Shown: piece after piece, positions 11,858 to 20,760 of the stretch
Layout: each line of letters opens with the position of its first letter
How positions within the stretch are numbered: the first letter of the stretch is position 1
Assembly: GCA_030761205.1 (NCBI GenBank)
Contig: JAULJL010000035.1
Span: 13,224,001 to 13,288,000, forward strand
Length of the DNA stretch: 64,000 nt
Source: Fremontodendron californicum
Taxonomy: Eukaryota > Streptophyta > Magnoliopsida > Malvales > Malvaceae
Direction of reading: 5' to 3'
Notes under the pieces: model-generated
Databases searched by the model: none
Seen by the model: only the letters and a program-made list of their open reading frames with translations
Told to the model about the DNA's origin: nothing
Made by a program: the position numbers and the translations under genes

Positions 11858-14800
11858 ATGCTTGTTTGGCGACGTGATTTTAGATCTCGTCGTTTAGTTA
11901 GATTTTATTGTGAAACTTTTTCAGGTAATCTTTCTAATACAACTCCTACCATGGCTGACAATGAAAGTGTTCATGCTGAAGATGAGAACAGACAAGTACG
12001 CACCATGCGTGACTACTTGCAACCAACTCGAAGCTCATCACCCTCTTGTTTTATTTTTCCTCTCAATGCAAACAACTTTCGTTTTAAACCAGGTATGATA
12101 GCTTTGCTTCCAAATTTCCATGGGTTAGAATCGGAAAGTGCTTACTCGTTTCTAAAAGACTTCGAAGATGTATGTGTCATCTTTAATGACCAACAATGTA
12201 CAAATGAAATTGTCAAGCTAAAATTATTTCCTTTTTCTTTAAAAGATAAAGAAAAAATTTGGCTTCATAATTTAAAACCAAGGTCAATTGGCACATGGCA
12301 AGAATTACAAACTGAGTTTCTAAAGAAATTTTTCCCAGCACATAAAACTACTGCTTTGAAAAGACAGATTCAAAATTTCAATCAAAATCAAAATGAAGCA
12401 TATTTTCAGTGCTGGGAGCGTTTTAAAAATTTGTTAAGTTCTTGTCCACATCATGGTTTTGAAAAATGGCATCTTATTAGTTTCTTTTATGAAAGTTTAA
12501 CTCCCGAAACTAAACAATTTGTTGAAACAATGTGTAACGGTGAGTTTCTAGAAAAAAAACCTGAAGAAGCCTTTGACTACCTAGACCATTTGGCAGATAA
12601 CTCTCAAGCCTGGCACACAGATAATTCCTCTGAAAGTTCCAATAGATCTAATCTTGTTTCTAACAGAGGTAAATATCATTTTAATCAAGAAGATGAGATA
12701 AAAGCTAATGTAGCTAATTTGGCTAGAAAGATTGAAGCCATGGAACTTAGAGAAGTGAAAGAACTCAAAACGGTTAAAAATGAAGAAAGTTGTGGAATTT
12801 GTGAAATCATGGGACACCCCACTTCTGAATGTCCAAACATTCCCATTCTTAAAGAAGCGTTGCATGATCAAGTAAATTCCATAAACACATTTAAAAAGCC
12901 TTTTCCTTCTCCTTACTCTGAAACGTATAACCCTGAATGGAGAAATCATCCCAACTTCAGTTGGCGGAATAATAATCATGTTCAGGTACCACAATCTCAA
13001 AAGCCGGGCAACAGTTTTTCCTATCAACCTTCACGTGTAAAAACCTTGGAAGAGACATTGCAAGCATTCATGCAAACACAAGCAAATGTGTATAACCAAA
13101 CTTCACAGGACATCAATGAGATCAAAAACACCTTGTCCACATTGACAGCTTCATTACGCACTCAAGAAAAAGGTAAGTTTCCTGCTCAACCTCAGCCTAA
13201 CCCTTCTACTCAATGTCTTGTTTCTTGCTCCAATGAAACTCAACAGGAAAATGCCAGTTCTATCACAACTCTTCGAAGTGGAAAGGCAATTGACAAAAAC
13301 ATTCCATCAAAAGACCAAGATCCTCCTTCCCCTTCGAAAAGTAATGGTAAGGATGATGGTAAGTCTGAACTTCTTGAAAATTTGGACAAAGAAAAAGGTA
13401 TGCATCCTGCTCATTTTCCTCAAAGGTTGCAAACAATAAAGAATTTGAATCAAAATGCAGAAATTTATGAACTTTTCAAACAAGTTAAGATTAACATTCC
13501 TTTATTGGATGCAATCAAACAAGTTCCATCTTATGCTAAATTTTTGAAGGACATGTGCACAGTTAAAAGGAAACATAATGTACAAAAGAAAGCATTTCTG
13601 ACGGAAAGTGTGAGCTCAATCATTCAGCATCTTACTCCACCAAAATTCAAAGATCCTGGATATCCAACAATCTCATGCATCATTGGAAACACTAGAATAG
13701 AACGTGCATTGCTTGATCTTGGTGCTAGTGTTAATCTTTTGCCTTTTTCTGTTTATCAACAGTTAGGTTTAGGTGAACTCAAGGAAACACCTGTTACACT
13801 TCAACTAGCTGATCGTTCTGTAAAAATTCCTCAAGGGATAGTTGAAGATGTTTTGGTTCAAATTGATAATTTTTACTTCCCTGTTGATTTTATTGTTTTG
13901 GACACACATCCTGTTTCAAATCCAAATGTTCAAATTCCTGTTATATTAGGCCGTCCATTTCTTGCAACTTCTAATGCTCTGATAAATTGCAGGAATGGTA
14001 TTTTGAACATTTCTTTTGGAAATATGACTTTAGAATTAAATGTGTTCAACATTTGCAAGCAACCTGGTGATGATTCAGAAATACATGAAGTGGATTTCAT
14101 TGAAGAACTTGTTCATGAACATCTCACCACTACCACATTCCATGATCCTTTAGAAGCTTATTTAAATGAATGTGAGTTTGATAATGCTTCAGAAATTTCA
14201 CACACTGATTCTTTGTTAAATTCTTTTCAGGATAAGCATTGTTGGAAACAAAAGTTTGAGGAACTTCCATCACTCACAAATGTCACTGTACCATCAACTA
14301 TTGAACCACCCAAGCTGGATTTAAAACCATTGCCATCCGAGCTAAAATATTCCTTTTTGGGTGAGAATGAAACTTTTCCAGTCATAATTTCTTCACATCT
14401 TGATGAACTACAAGAAGGTAAGTTGTTACAACTTTTGAAGATGCACAAAAATGCATTAGGATGGACCTTAGCTGACATAAAGGGAATAAGCCCATTAATC
14501 TGCACACATAATATTTATTTAGAGGAAAATGCTAAACCCTCTAGACAAATGCAACGAAGGCTTAATCCTAATATGAAAGAAGTAGTGAGAAATGAAGTCA
14601 TTAAACTTCTAGATAATGGAATCATTTATCCTATCTCTGATAGCAAATGGGTAAGTCCTACTCAAATCGTACCTAAGAAATCTGGAGTTACTGTAGTTAA
14701 AAATGAAAACAATGAATTAATTCCAACTAGGACTGTTACTGGTTGGCGCATGTGCATTGACTATAGGAAACTTAACTCAGTGACGAGGAAAGATCATTTC

Positions 14801-15193
14801 CCTTTGCCTTTCATGGATCAAATCTTAGAAAGAGTTGCAGGGCATGAGTTTTATTGTTTTCTAGATGGATATTCTGGGTATAATCAAATTGCCATTGCAC
14901 TTGAGGACCAAGAGAAAACCACTTTTACATGTCCTTTTGCTACTTTTGCATATCGTAGAATGCCATTTGCATTATGTAACGCCCCTGCCATATTTCAAAG
15001 ATGCATGCTTAGTATTTTTAGTGACATGATTGAACGTAATCTTGAGATTTTCATGGATGATTTTTCTGTTTCTGGTGATTCATTTGATGATTGCTTAGCC
15101 AATTTGAAAAATGTATTAATTAGGTGTGAAGAAAAAATCTTGTTCTTAATTGGGAAAAATGTCATTTCATGGTCACTAAAGGTATTGTACTAG
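11858..15193 (+). pseudogene. gag-pol: Gag-protease-RT portion of the element B polyprotein (frameshifted)
   Basis: An Athila-type gag-pol. The frame opens at 11858, but the ATG at 11951 lies in accatgg context and starts MADNESVH, so it is the likelier start. Gag capsid-like sequence covers roughly residues 50-250 (RTMRDYLQPT, CPHHGFEKWH, TMCNGEF). A CGICEIMGHPTSEC segment looks like a zinc-knuckle remnant. The protease has the lineage's DLGAS active-site form in LLDLGASVNLLP. The RT has WRMCIDYRKLN, then FMDDFSV as the catalytic YMDD equivalent. The frame is lost in an A-run near 15131-15137: conserved RT sequence continues in another frame from there, and this frame ends at 15193. The products would form virus-like particles and copy element RNA. 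Coding density and domain order are good; as it stands it cannot make a complete polyprotein. Confidence 0.9.
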
Positions 15194-15481
15194 GTCACAT
15201 TGTTTCTGCAAAAGGGATTGAGGTAGACAAGTCAAAAATTGAATTGATTGCTAATCTACCCACACCAAAGACAGTAAAGGACATTAGGTCATTCTTGGGA
15301 CATGCAGGTTTTTATAGAAGATTCATAAAAGATTTTAGCACGATATCTAAACCTCTATGTAATCTTTTAATGAAAGACACTGCATTTGAATGGACTAAAG
15401 ATTGTGAAGATGCTTTTGAAAAACTCAAAAATATGCTCACTACTGCTCCTATTATGAGATCTCCTGATTGGTCTTTACCAT
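15137..15481 (+). pseudogene. C-terminal RT segment of element B pol, cut by element C
   Basis: This continues RT in the frame left after the indel at about 15131-15137. It has VTKGIVLGHIVSAKGIEVDKSKIE, then RSFLGHAGFYRRFIKDFS, the connection region of gypsy RTs. At 15482 the LTR of element C begins. The reading frame resumes after the duplicated ACCAT at 24491, so the insertion lies exactly at the RT/RNase H boundary. Confidence 0.92.
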
Positions 15482-17386
15482 TGATAACTCGTATAATTAT
15501 ATAGTTTTTAGTTATGTTTTATTATTGTTTTGTGTCAAATACGAGTTATTATTGTTTAGTCTAATTGTGTTTATGATCTTTTATATTTTTATGTAATTTG
15601 GTGTTTTTCACAAGTTTCTTTGAGTGATTTCATATTACTAGAATTAAGGGCAAATCCAGTTCAGTTCCAGTTCCGACACATTTTGCCATATCCGCTATAT
15701 CTGGAGTTTCACTGAAGCAATAAGGCTGAAATTTGTAGCCGTGCAAAGCTAAGAGGCATATCTATCGTTTTCATGTTTTATACTTCTTGAAACGAAGTCG
15801 TTTTCCCTAGCGAAATCGACCATCAAGTTGGCTGATGTGCAATGACGTCTGTGCTGACCTGTTTTCGTATTTTGCCCATATCTGCTTATCCACATCAGCA
15901 AATGAGCTGATTCCAACGGCTATGGATCCGTAACTGATAGGGGAACCTTTTTCTAGAAGACCATGTGATCAGATCAGGCCTCAAACATTGACGAAATCGA
16001 CCATCAAGTTGGCTGATCAAAATTGTCATACAATATGACGAAAATTGTTAGAAAAATTCACCCACCTATTATACCTACCTTTGAAATTTGTAAAGCTTGT
16101 CTCTTGTCATTTAGCCTTCCAAAATGTGTATAAATAGAGGGTCTTGGATGATTGTAGAGGATCATATTGTACATAGGTAGGATATTAGCCATTTTAATAA
16201 AATTCTCTAAGTTTTCTTCTTCTTTCTTTTCTCTAGTTTTCTTTCTTTTCTCTAGTTTTCTTTTTCTTTAGAGAGAGCAAGAGGTTGGATAATTAATATT
16301 CTTCCTCTTCTTCTTTCTTTCTTTTATTTTCTTCTTAGATTTTCTTTAATTTTATGTTTATGTTTATAATGCCTATGCTAGGCTAAACTTCTATTTGGTT
16401 AAGGGTGATTTCAAAGCCCTAGACATGTTTTATGATTGATTTTCAGATTCTATCTATCATTAATTTTCTATCAAAGTTGCTTATGTTCTTCTACAAGAAT
16501 TGTTCACGATGTTGTCTTGATTTATTTAGGTGTACAACTAGATAGATCTTGATAATTATCTATTGCTAGTTTAGGAGTCTTGATCCGTGTAATTGTCTTG
16601 ATTTCCTATTCATAAGTGGCAATTTGTGATTAATGATTATGGTCAAGTTTTCAATAATTGCAAAGTGGAACATAACCTAAGTTGAACAATCCGAGCTTAT
16701 GTGTTTGTTGCTTAGATCAACCTATCTTTCTCATCATAAAGCTGCCATTAAATTGAATTTAGAGAGCTTATTCTAGGTTGTTTAATGGTTAGAGATTAAA
16801 TAGAGAGCTTGTTCTATTTAACGACAAACTCAGGAAAGATTGGGATAACAGAGCTTGTTGTTATCTACGGTTGTTAACTTTGATAGTTGGTTGATATTGA
16901 TAGATCTGAAATTGATTCTTAATGATGTCTAGTGGTGGAGAATGAAACCTTAACCATATTTTTCATATTTGATTCTTCTTACTTATTTGTTTTCTTACTT
17001 TTAGTTTGCTTATTTTTAAAAGTATATTTATTTTTATTGGCTGGTTATACCGCCTAATTTGTATATTACTTTGTTTTATTTTTATTGGCTGGTTATACCG
17101 CCTAATTTAGTATATATATTTTTATTGGCTGGTTATACCGCCTAATTTAGTATATATATTTTTATTGGCTGGTTATACCGCCTTGCATCTTATTCTTATT
17201 ATTTACTTTAGTTTGAATCTGGCTTCAAAAACCCCTTTTCTTTTATTGTTCTTGAATTTAAGTTTTAAACTATTAACTTATAAACTAAAACCCAATCCCT
17301 GAGGACTCGACCCTTGCTAACTACTATACTTACAATTTATCTTTTTAGTGCAAGGTTAAATAAGATACACTCTTTTGGGTGCATCA
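15482..17386 (+). mobile_element. Element C: 5' LTR (1905 bp)
   Basis: The first about 750 bp match the LTR of element B, including the TATA box at 16129-16137 and one copy of the 180-bp unit. The later half differs from B and ends gggtgcatca. It includes four copies of the ggctggttataccgcc repeat at 17027-17183 that B carries in its leader. Confidence 0.93.
17027..17183 (+). repeat. Four copies of the leader repeat, here inside an LTR
   Basis: Units with the core attggctggttataccgcc, spaced 40-50 bp. The same array recurs in the 3' LTR at about 24131-24287. In element B it lies downstream of the PBS. Confidence 0.9.
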
Positions 17387-17392
17387 AATTTT

Positions 17393-17410
17393 TGGCGCCG
17401 TTGCCGGGGA
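17393..17410 (+). other. Primer-binding site of element C (tRNA-Asp)
   Basis: tggcgccgttgccgggga lies 6 bases past the LTR end, identical to the PBS of element B. Confidence 0.93.
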
Positions 17411-17534
17411 TTGTTTTCTTTAGTTTATTTGTTACTTGGTTTATTCTTATTTTCAGTTCTAATTAGTTTTATTTTCTTGTACATACAAGTTTATCTTATC
17501 AAATTTTGAAAAAAAAAAAAAAAAAAAAAAAACG

Positions 17535-18473
17535 ATGGAGTTGAGCAATCTAACACTTGAAGAGTTGGTGGCATACATGAACATGGAGAATCAACAAGCC
17601 AATCTCACTTCCCTAGTTCAACAATTGGCCATGGGAGGATGTCAAGGCCATCAAGTATTCCAAGACCAACAGTATGATCATTACTCAAACACTTACCATG
17701 AGGGATGGTGGGATCATACTAATTATGGCTACTCGAAAAATTACCAAGAAGTAGATCCTTATGCCAATTACACTCATCCATCTAGCTTCAATCAATCATG
17801 GTCCCAAGAATCAGATCTTTTTCAACCACCACATATGACTCAAAACTCAGGTACTTCTTTAGAAGATCTTGTCTATTCTCTTGTTACTGATACATTGCAA
17901 TTTCAACAGGAAACAAGGGCAAGCATCCAGAGTTTGGAAAAGCAAATGATCCAATTGACTAGTAGTATGGTGGGATGGGTAGCACAAAGATCTGAAGAAC
18001 TCCCTGCCCAAACGATGGTTAACCCAAAGGAGAATGCTACTATTGTGACCTTGAGGAATGAGGAACAAGATGAAGATGAGACAAAATTAGAGATGAATTC
18101 TATTCTTGAGGATAATGAAGCCAATGATCCAAATAAGAGTATTTCGGCACCTGAGGTAACGTTTGAGATTCCAATTTTTACTAATGTTTCTTCTCCACCT
18201 TTTCCTAGTAGATTCGCAAAGTTCAAGGAGGATGAACATGAACAAGACACGCTGGAAACCTTAAACAGTTTGTTTGTGGATGTCATTCAACAAGTACCAA
18301 AAGATGCACCATTCCTCGATGAGATATGCACCACCAAGGATGATGGAATAATACTTGTAATGGAGAATGCATCCACTGTTGTGCAAAGAAAGCTTCCTCT
18401 CAAACGCATAAATTTGGGAAATTTCATGCATGAGCCTGACAAGCCTAAAAAGCCAAGAAGGGGTGTTGGTTAG
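17535..18473 (+). CDS. Truncated gag-like protein of element C (312 aa)
   Basis: An open frame that starts just after an A-run following the PBS. It corresponds to the gag C-terminal linker and pre-protease region of the Athila polyprotein. An aromatic-rich stretch with WWDHTNYGY matches the WRNHPNFSWRNN area of B. A helical segment (SIQSLEKQMIQLTSSM) matches INEIKNTLSTLTAS. VTLRNEEQ matches TLRSGK, and FVDVIQQVPKDAPFLDEIC matches LLDAIKQVPSYAKFLKDMC. The capsid core, zinc knuckle and DLGAS protease site are absent. It is intact in a young element, so it may simply not have decayed yet, or it may act with gag from another copy. Acidic residues are frequent near residues 170-200. Its role is unknown. 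Confidence 0.7.
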   Translation: MELSNLTLEELVAYMNMENQQANLTSLVQQLAMGGCQGHQVFQDQQYDHYSNTYHEGWWDHTNYGYSKNYQEVDPYANYTHPSSFNQSWSQESDLFQPPHMTQNSGTSLEDLVYSLVTDTLQFQQETRASIQSLEKQMIQLTSSMVGWVAQRSEELPAQTMVNPKENATIVTLRNEEQDEDETKLEMNSILEDNEANDPNKSISAPEVTFEIPIFTNVSSPPFPSRFAKFKEDEHEQDTLETLNSLFVDVIQQVPKDAPFLDEICTTKDDGIILVMENASTVVQRKLPLKRINLGNFMHEPDKPKKPRRGVG

Positions 18474-18813
18474 ATTCAAAACACTAACTCAAGTGTTAAT
18501 TGGGAAGACAGCCCAATTAAAGATGAAATTGCCAACCTTCCATATTCAGATTTGCTTTCTCTTTCTTTTCCTTTTTCTTTTATTATTTTTATTGTTTTTA
18601 TTTTTATTTCTTATGTTTCTTTGTTAATTGTGTTTACTGTTTTTAAGTTCATTTAGGCTGCATAAGTTTCTTTTTGTTTAATAGTTCTTTTCTCTTACAT
18701 ATAATTCTTGCATTGGGGGATAATAGCATTACATTAATGACAATGTAAGAATTATGTGTGGGGGGAAGAATTTAGGATTTTATTTAGAGTGTTTTGTTTT
18801 TGAGTCTTTTTAT
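18474..18813 (+). other. Spacer of element C between gag-like ORF and pol remnant
   Basis: Noncoding and T-rich. It contains a G-rich tract at 18754-18768 (gtgtggggggaag) inside a phrase close to one that recurs at 20990-21060 and, in element B, at 26600-26670. I see no gene. Confidence 0.6.
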
Positions 18814-18868
18814 GTTGTTTTTCTTTCTGATCCTTGTTTTGAAAATAACTAGATGTAAATATAATTTT
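18814..18868 (+). pseudogene. Remnant of the end of pol in element C
   Basis: 55 bp match 26193-26247 of element B, including the pol stop (FLSDPCFENN then stop). All of protease through integrase is missing upstream of it, so C arose by a large internal deletion. The captured cassette begins right after. Confidence 0.88.
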
Positions 18869-18950
18869 TTTAACCCCGGTTAAATGGCGGATAACGGTAC
18901 TCCGTGATTATTTAAGTCGGTTCCATCAGCTACCCACAAAACTGATATTG

Positions 18951-18989
18951 TATATAAATTTCTCTTTCATTTTTTTTATTTTTTTCAGG
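18951..18989 (+). promoter_or_regulatory. TATA-like motif and splice-acceptor-like tract before the cysteine-rich ORF
   Basis: tatataaa is followed by a T-rich tract ending tttttcag one base before the ATG at 18990. The tract is kept in element D (about 62912-62950). It could act as a 3' splice site for a spliced subgenomic RNA from the LTR promoter. The TATA-like motif is too close to the ATG to be a persuasive promoter. Confidence 0.4.
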
Positions 18990-19526
18990 ATGGATGATAT
19001 TCTCACAAGATTGCAGAAACGATTTCCTCCTTTTCCTCGAAATATTTTACTGAAGCTTTACCAAGTTCAATTTGAAAGATTAAGAATGCTTATGCACAAA
19101 GGGATTCCTGGAGACATACGTTGGATAATTGAAGCCAAGGTACGTGAAGATGAATATCTTCCTGTTTTTCATTTACCAGGTACAGGTAGAAGCACTTTTG
19201 CAAAGAAGCGACGAGCAAAGCGCATGAGTTCAAATTGCCACAAATGTGCACGATGGACGTGTAACGGTAAATGTCGTTCTATTGGGATTCCGTCCTCTAA
19301 TCGAGATGATAAAATTGAATTCATTAAGGATGGACTGAGTAAGGAGAATTTGGGTAATATCCAACTTTCTCTTGAGACGCATCCTAGTGGAGACGTACAA
19401 AGAGAAATTCTTGATTTATGGCCGCAATTCCAAAGGGAATGGCAACATCTTGGGAATCTGATGTTAAAAGACCCTGTTTGCCAGCTTGTAAGAAAACTGG
19501 ATGGGAAGCATATCCTCGACTCATAG
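18990..19526 (+). CDS. Basic cysteine-rich protein, possibly carlavirus-type nucleic-acid-binding protein (178 aa)
   Basis: The ATG directly follows a pyrimidine tract ending in cag. Residues 1-50 look helical and basic-hydrophobic. Residues 64-78 are PGTGRSTFAKKRRAK, followed by cysteines at 83, 86, 91 and 95 (CHKC...CNGKC), then GIPSSN and IEFIKDG near residues 99-115. A glycine-arginine-serine and KRRA basic patch just before a four-cysteine cluster, then a short FI..G segment, is the layout I know for the small 3'-proximal nucleic-acid-binding proteins of carlaviruses (Pfam Carla_C4); the cysteine spacing here is tighter. Those proteins bind nucleic acid and several suppress RNA silencing. 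This is an inference from pattern, without alignment. It could instead be an unrelated zinc-binding plant protein. The frame after residue 50 runs into the intron-like segment missing from the copy in D, which keeps only the first 50 codons. Confidence 0.5.
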   Translation: MDDILTRLQKRFPPFPRNILLKLYQVQFERLRMLMHKGIPGDIRWIIEAKVREDEYLPVFHLPGTGRSTFAKKRRAKRMSSNCHKCARWTCNGKCRSIGIPSSNRDDKIEFIKDGLSKENLGNIQLSLETHPSGDVQREILDLWPQFQREWQHLGNLMLKDPVCQLVRKLDGKHILDS

Positions 19527-19994
19527 AAGGCGTTTAAGCCGTTTCTGGACGTAAAACCAGAGGAAGATGTGAGCCACAATCACAACTACAATAAATGACT
19601 TCTCAGCTTTTGGTTTGATTTGCAATAACTTTATTTCGGTTTAATTTACGTGTTATTCGATTTGTGTAATTATTCTCATTTTTTTTATTTGTCTTTTACG
19701 ATTGATTTTTCTTCTCTTTTTTATTTTCTTCCTGAAATCACGTAAAAATCTTTTGTTAGGTTAACATTTTCTTCTGACAGGTCAAATACACTTTCGGCGA
19801 CATTATTACTCTTGACTTTTACGGTTGATTTTTCTTCTCTTTTTGATTTTCTTCCTGAAATCACGCAAAAAAATCTTTTGTTAGGTTAACATTTTCTTCT
19901 GACAGGTCAGATACACTTTCGGCGACATTATTACTCTTGTCTGATTCACTACTCAGTCCTCTATATATTACACCATGTACTCATTCTCTTTCAG
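19140..19994 (+). other. Intron-like segment (855 bp) retained in C and absent in D
   Basis: The donor is gccaag/gtacgt and the acceptor is ctctttcag/gcactc. In element D the flanks are joined exactly (gccaag then gcactc, at 62761/62762 on the minus strand). The segment holds the cysteine-rich end of the upstream ORF and a 123-bp duplication. Precise GT-AG absence in a retroelement copy is the signature of reverse transcription from spliced RNA. Confidence 0.85.
19691..19939 (+). repeat. Tandem duplication of about 123 bp upstream of LOG
   Basis: Two imperfect copies (19691-19813 and 19814-19939) share ttgatttttcttctctttt, ttgttaggttaacattttct and cactttcggcgacattatta. They differ at a few sites and small indels. 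Confidence 0.9.
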
Positions 19995-20010
19995 GCACTC
20001 GAAAAAAAAA

Positions 20011-20658
20011 ATGGAAAGTACTTCGTCCCAGCGCATTAAAAAAATTTGTGTCTTTGGAGGTGCTTATCCAGGTAAAAATAACATATTCGCTGATGAAGCC
20101 ATAAGAGTTGGAGTAATACTTACCCAACAAAAGATCCACTTGATTTATGGAGGCGGTAGTACGGGTTTAATGGGAGCAGTCGCTACAGCAGCACACGCCG
20201 GAGGAAGTCCAGTTCTAGGAATCGTGCCAAAACTATTCACAAGTTTTTGTGGACCTACCGTGGGTAAGGAAATACAAGTCTGGAGTGTCCCTGAACGGAT
20301 AACAATCATGTACCATTCTGCCGATGCATTCATTGCTTTACCAGGAGGTCTGGGTACATTGGAAGAAATAGCTTGCGTGGCTTCTTGGTCATCTTTGGTC
20401 ACAAATAAGAAACCCATTGGTTTGCTTAATATTAATGGTTATTTTAGTAATTTGCTTTCATATTTAGATAATGCTGTGGATAATGGATTCATGTTTTCAG
20501 AGGCAAGGAGAACCATAATTTCTGCTACAACCATTGAAGATTTACTCAAAAAGCTCCAAGCTTATGAGTGTTTATCTATTACGGTTGTTTCGCAAACGCT
20601 CGGAAAAAGAAAAAGAGATATAGACGAGCAAGGAGTGGATTGCACTTTGTCTTTGTGA
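20011..20658 (+). CDS. LOG: LOG-family cytokinin riboside 5'-monophosphate phosphoribohydrolase, carried by element C
   Basis: 215 codons, the usual plant LOG length. LOG enzymes cleave cytokinin riboside 5'-monophosphates to free active cytokinin plus ribose 5-phosphate, in cytosol and nucleus. Visible marks: ICVFGGAYPG at the N-terminus, YGGGSTGLMG at 46-55, a retained Arg at 96, and the diagnostic PGGLGTLEE at 111-119 supplying the catalytic Glu. GLLNINGYFSNLLSYLDNAV at 138-156 follows canonical plant LOGs. It differs from plant consensus around residues 93-101 (VPERITIMY) and ends in an unusual tail with GKRKRDID, a possible nuclear signal. ATG 20011 is chosen because it starts just before the conserved core and matches the only ATG shared with the copy in D; an in-frame ATG at 19975 lies in the intron. 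An acceptor (tttcag) lies 17 bp upstream. There is no intron within the ORF. Expression would depend on the LTR or a captured promoter. Enzymatic activity is inferred. Confidence 0.88.
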   Translation: MESTSSQRIKKICVFGGAYPGKNNIFADEAIRVGVILTQQKIHLIYGGGSTGLMGAVATAAHAGGSPVLGIVPKLFTSFCGPTVGKEIQVWSVPERITIMYHSADAFIALPGGLGTLEEIACVASWSSLVTNKKPIGLLNINGYFSNLLSYLDNAVDNGFMFSEARRTIISATTIEDLLKKLQAYECLSITVVSQTLGKRKRDIDEQGVDCTLSL

Positions 20659-20760
20659 CATTATCTAACATTTTGTTTGTTGTGTCTCAGTTATAATAAG
20701 TGGTTAGCAACCTCTACAGGTAATATCTCCTAAATTTTACCTTCTTAAAAAAAAAAAAAA

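Larger units (their letters stand above)
18872..20746 (+). mobile_element. Captured cassette in element C (cysteine-rich ORF plus LOG ORF)
   Basis: This block interrupts sequence that is contiguous in element B (26247 to about 26270). It starts at ccccggttaaatggcgg and ends before the A-run at 20747-20760. The same 5' boundary (cccctgttaaatggcgg) occurs in element D at about 63033, where it abuts a different part of pol. The block is in the same sense as the element in both copies. It holds a TATA-like tatataaa at about 18951, ORFs at 18990-19526 and 20011-20658, an 855-bp intron-like segment, and a 123-bp duplication. Its source is not Athila. Confidence 0.88.

Noticed and set aside
12581..13027. 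Minus-strand frame of 148 codons
   Set aside because: Shadow of the gag coding sequence of element B.
20145..20417. Minus-strand open frame, also at 62342-62614
   Set aside because: Antisense shadow of LOG; it is open in both copies only because LOG is conserved.
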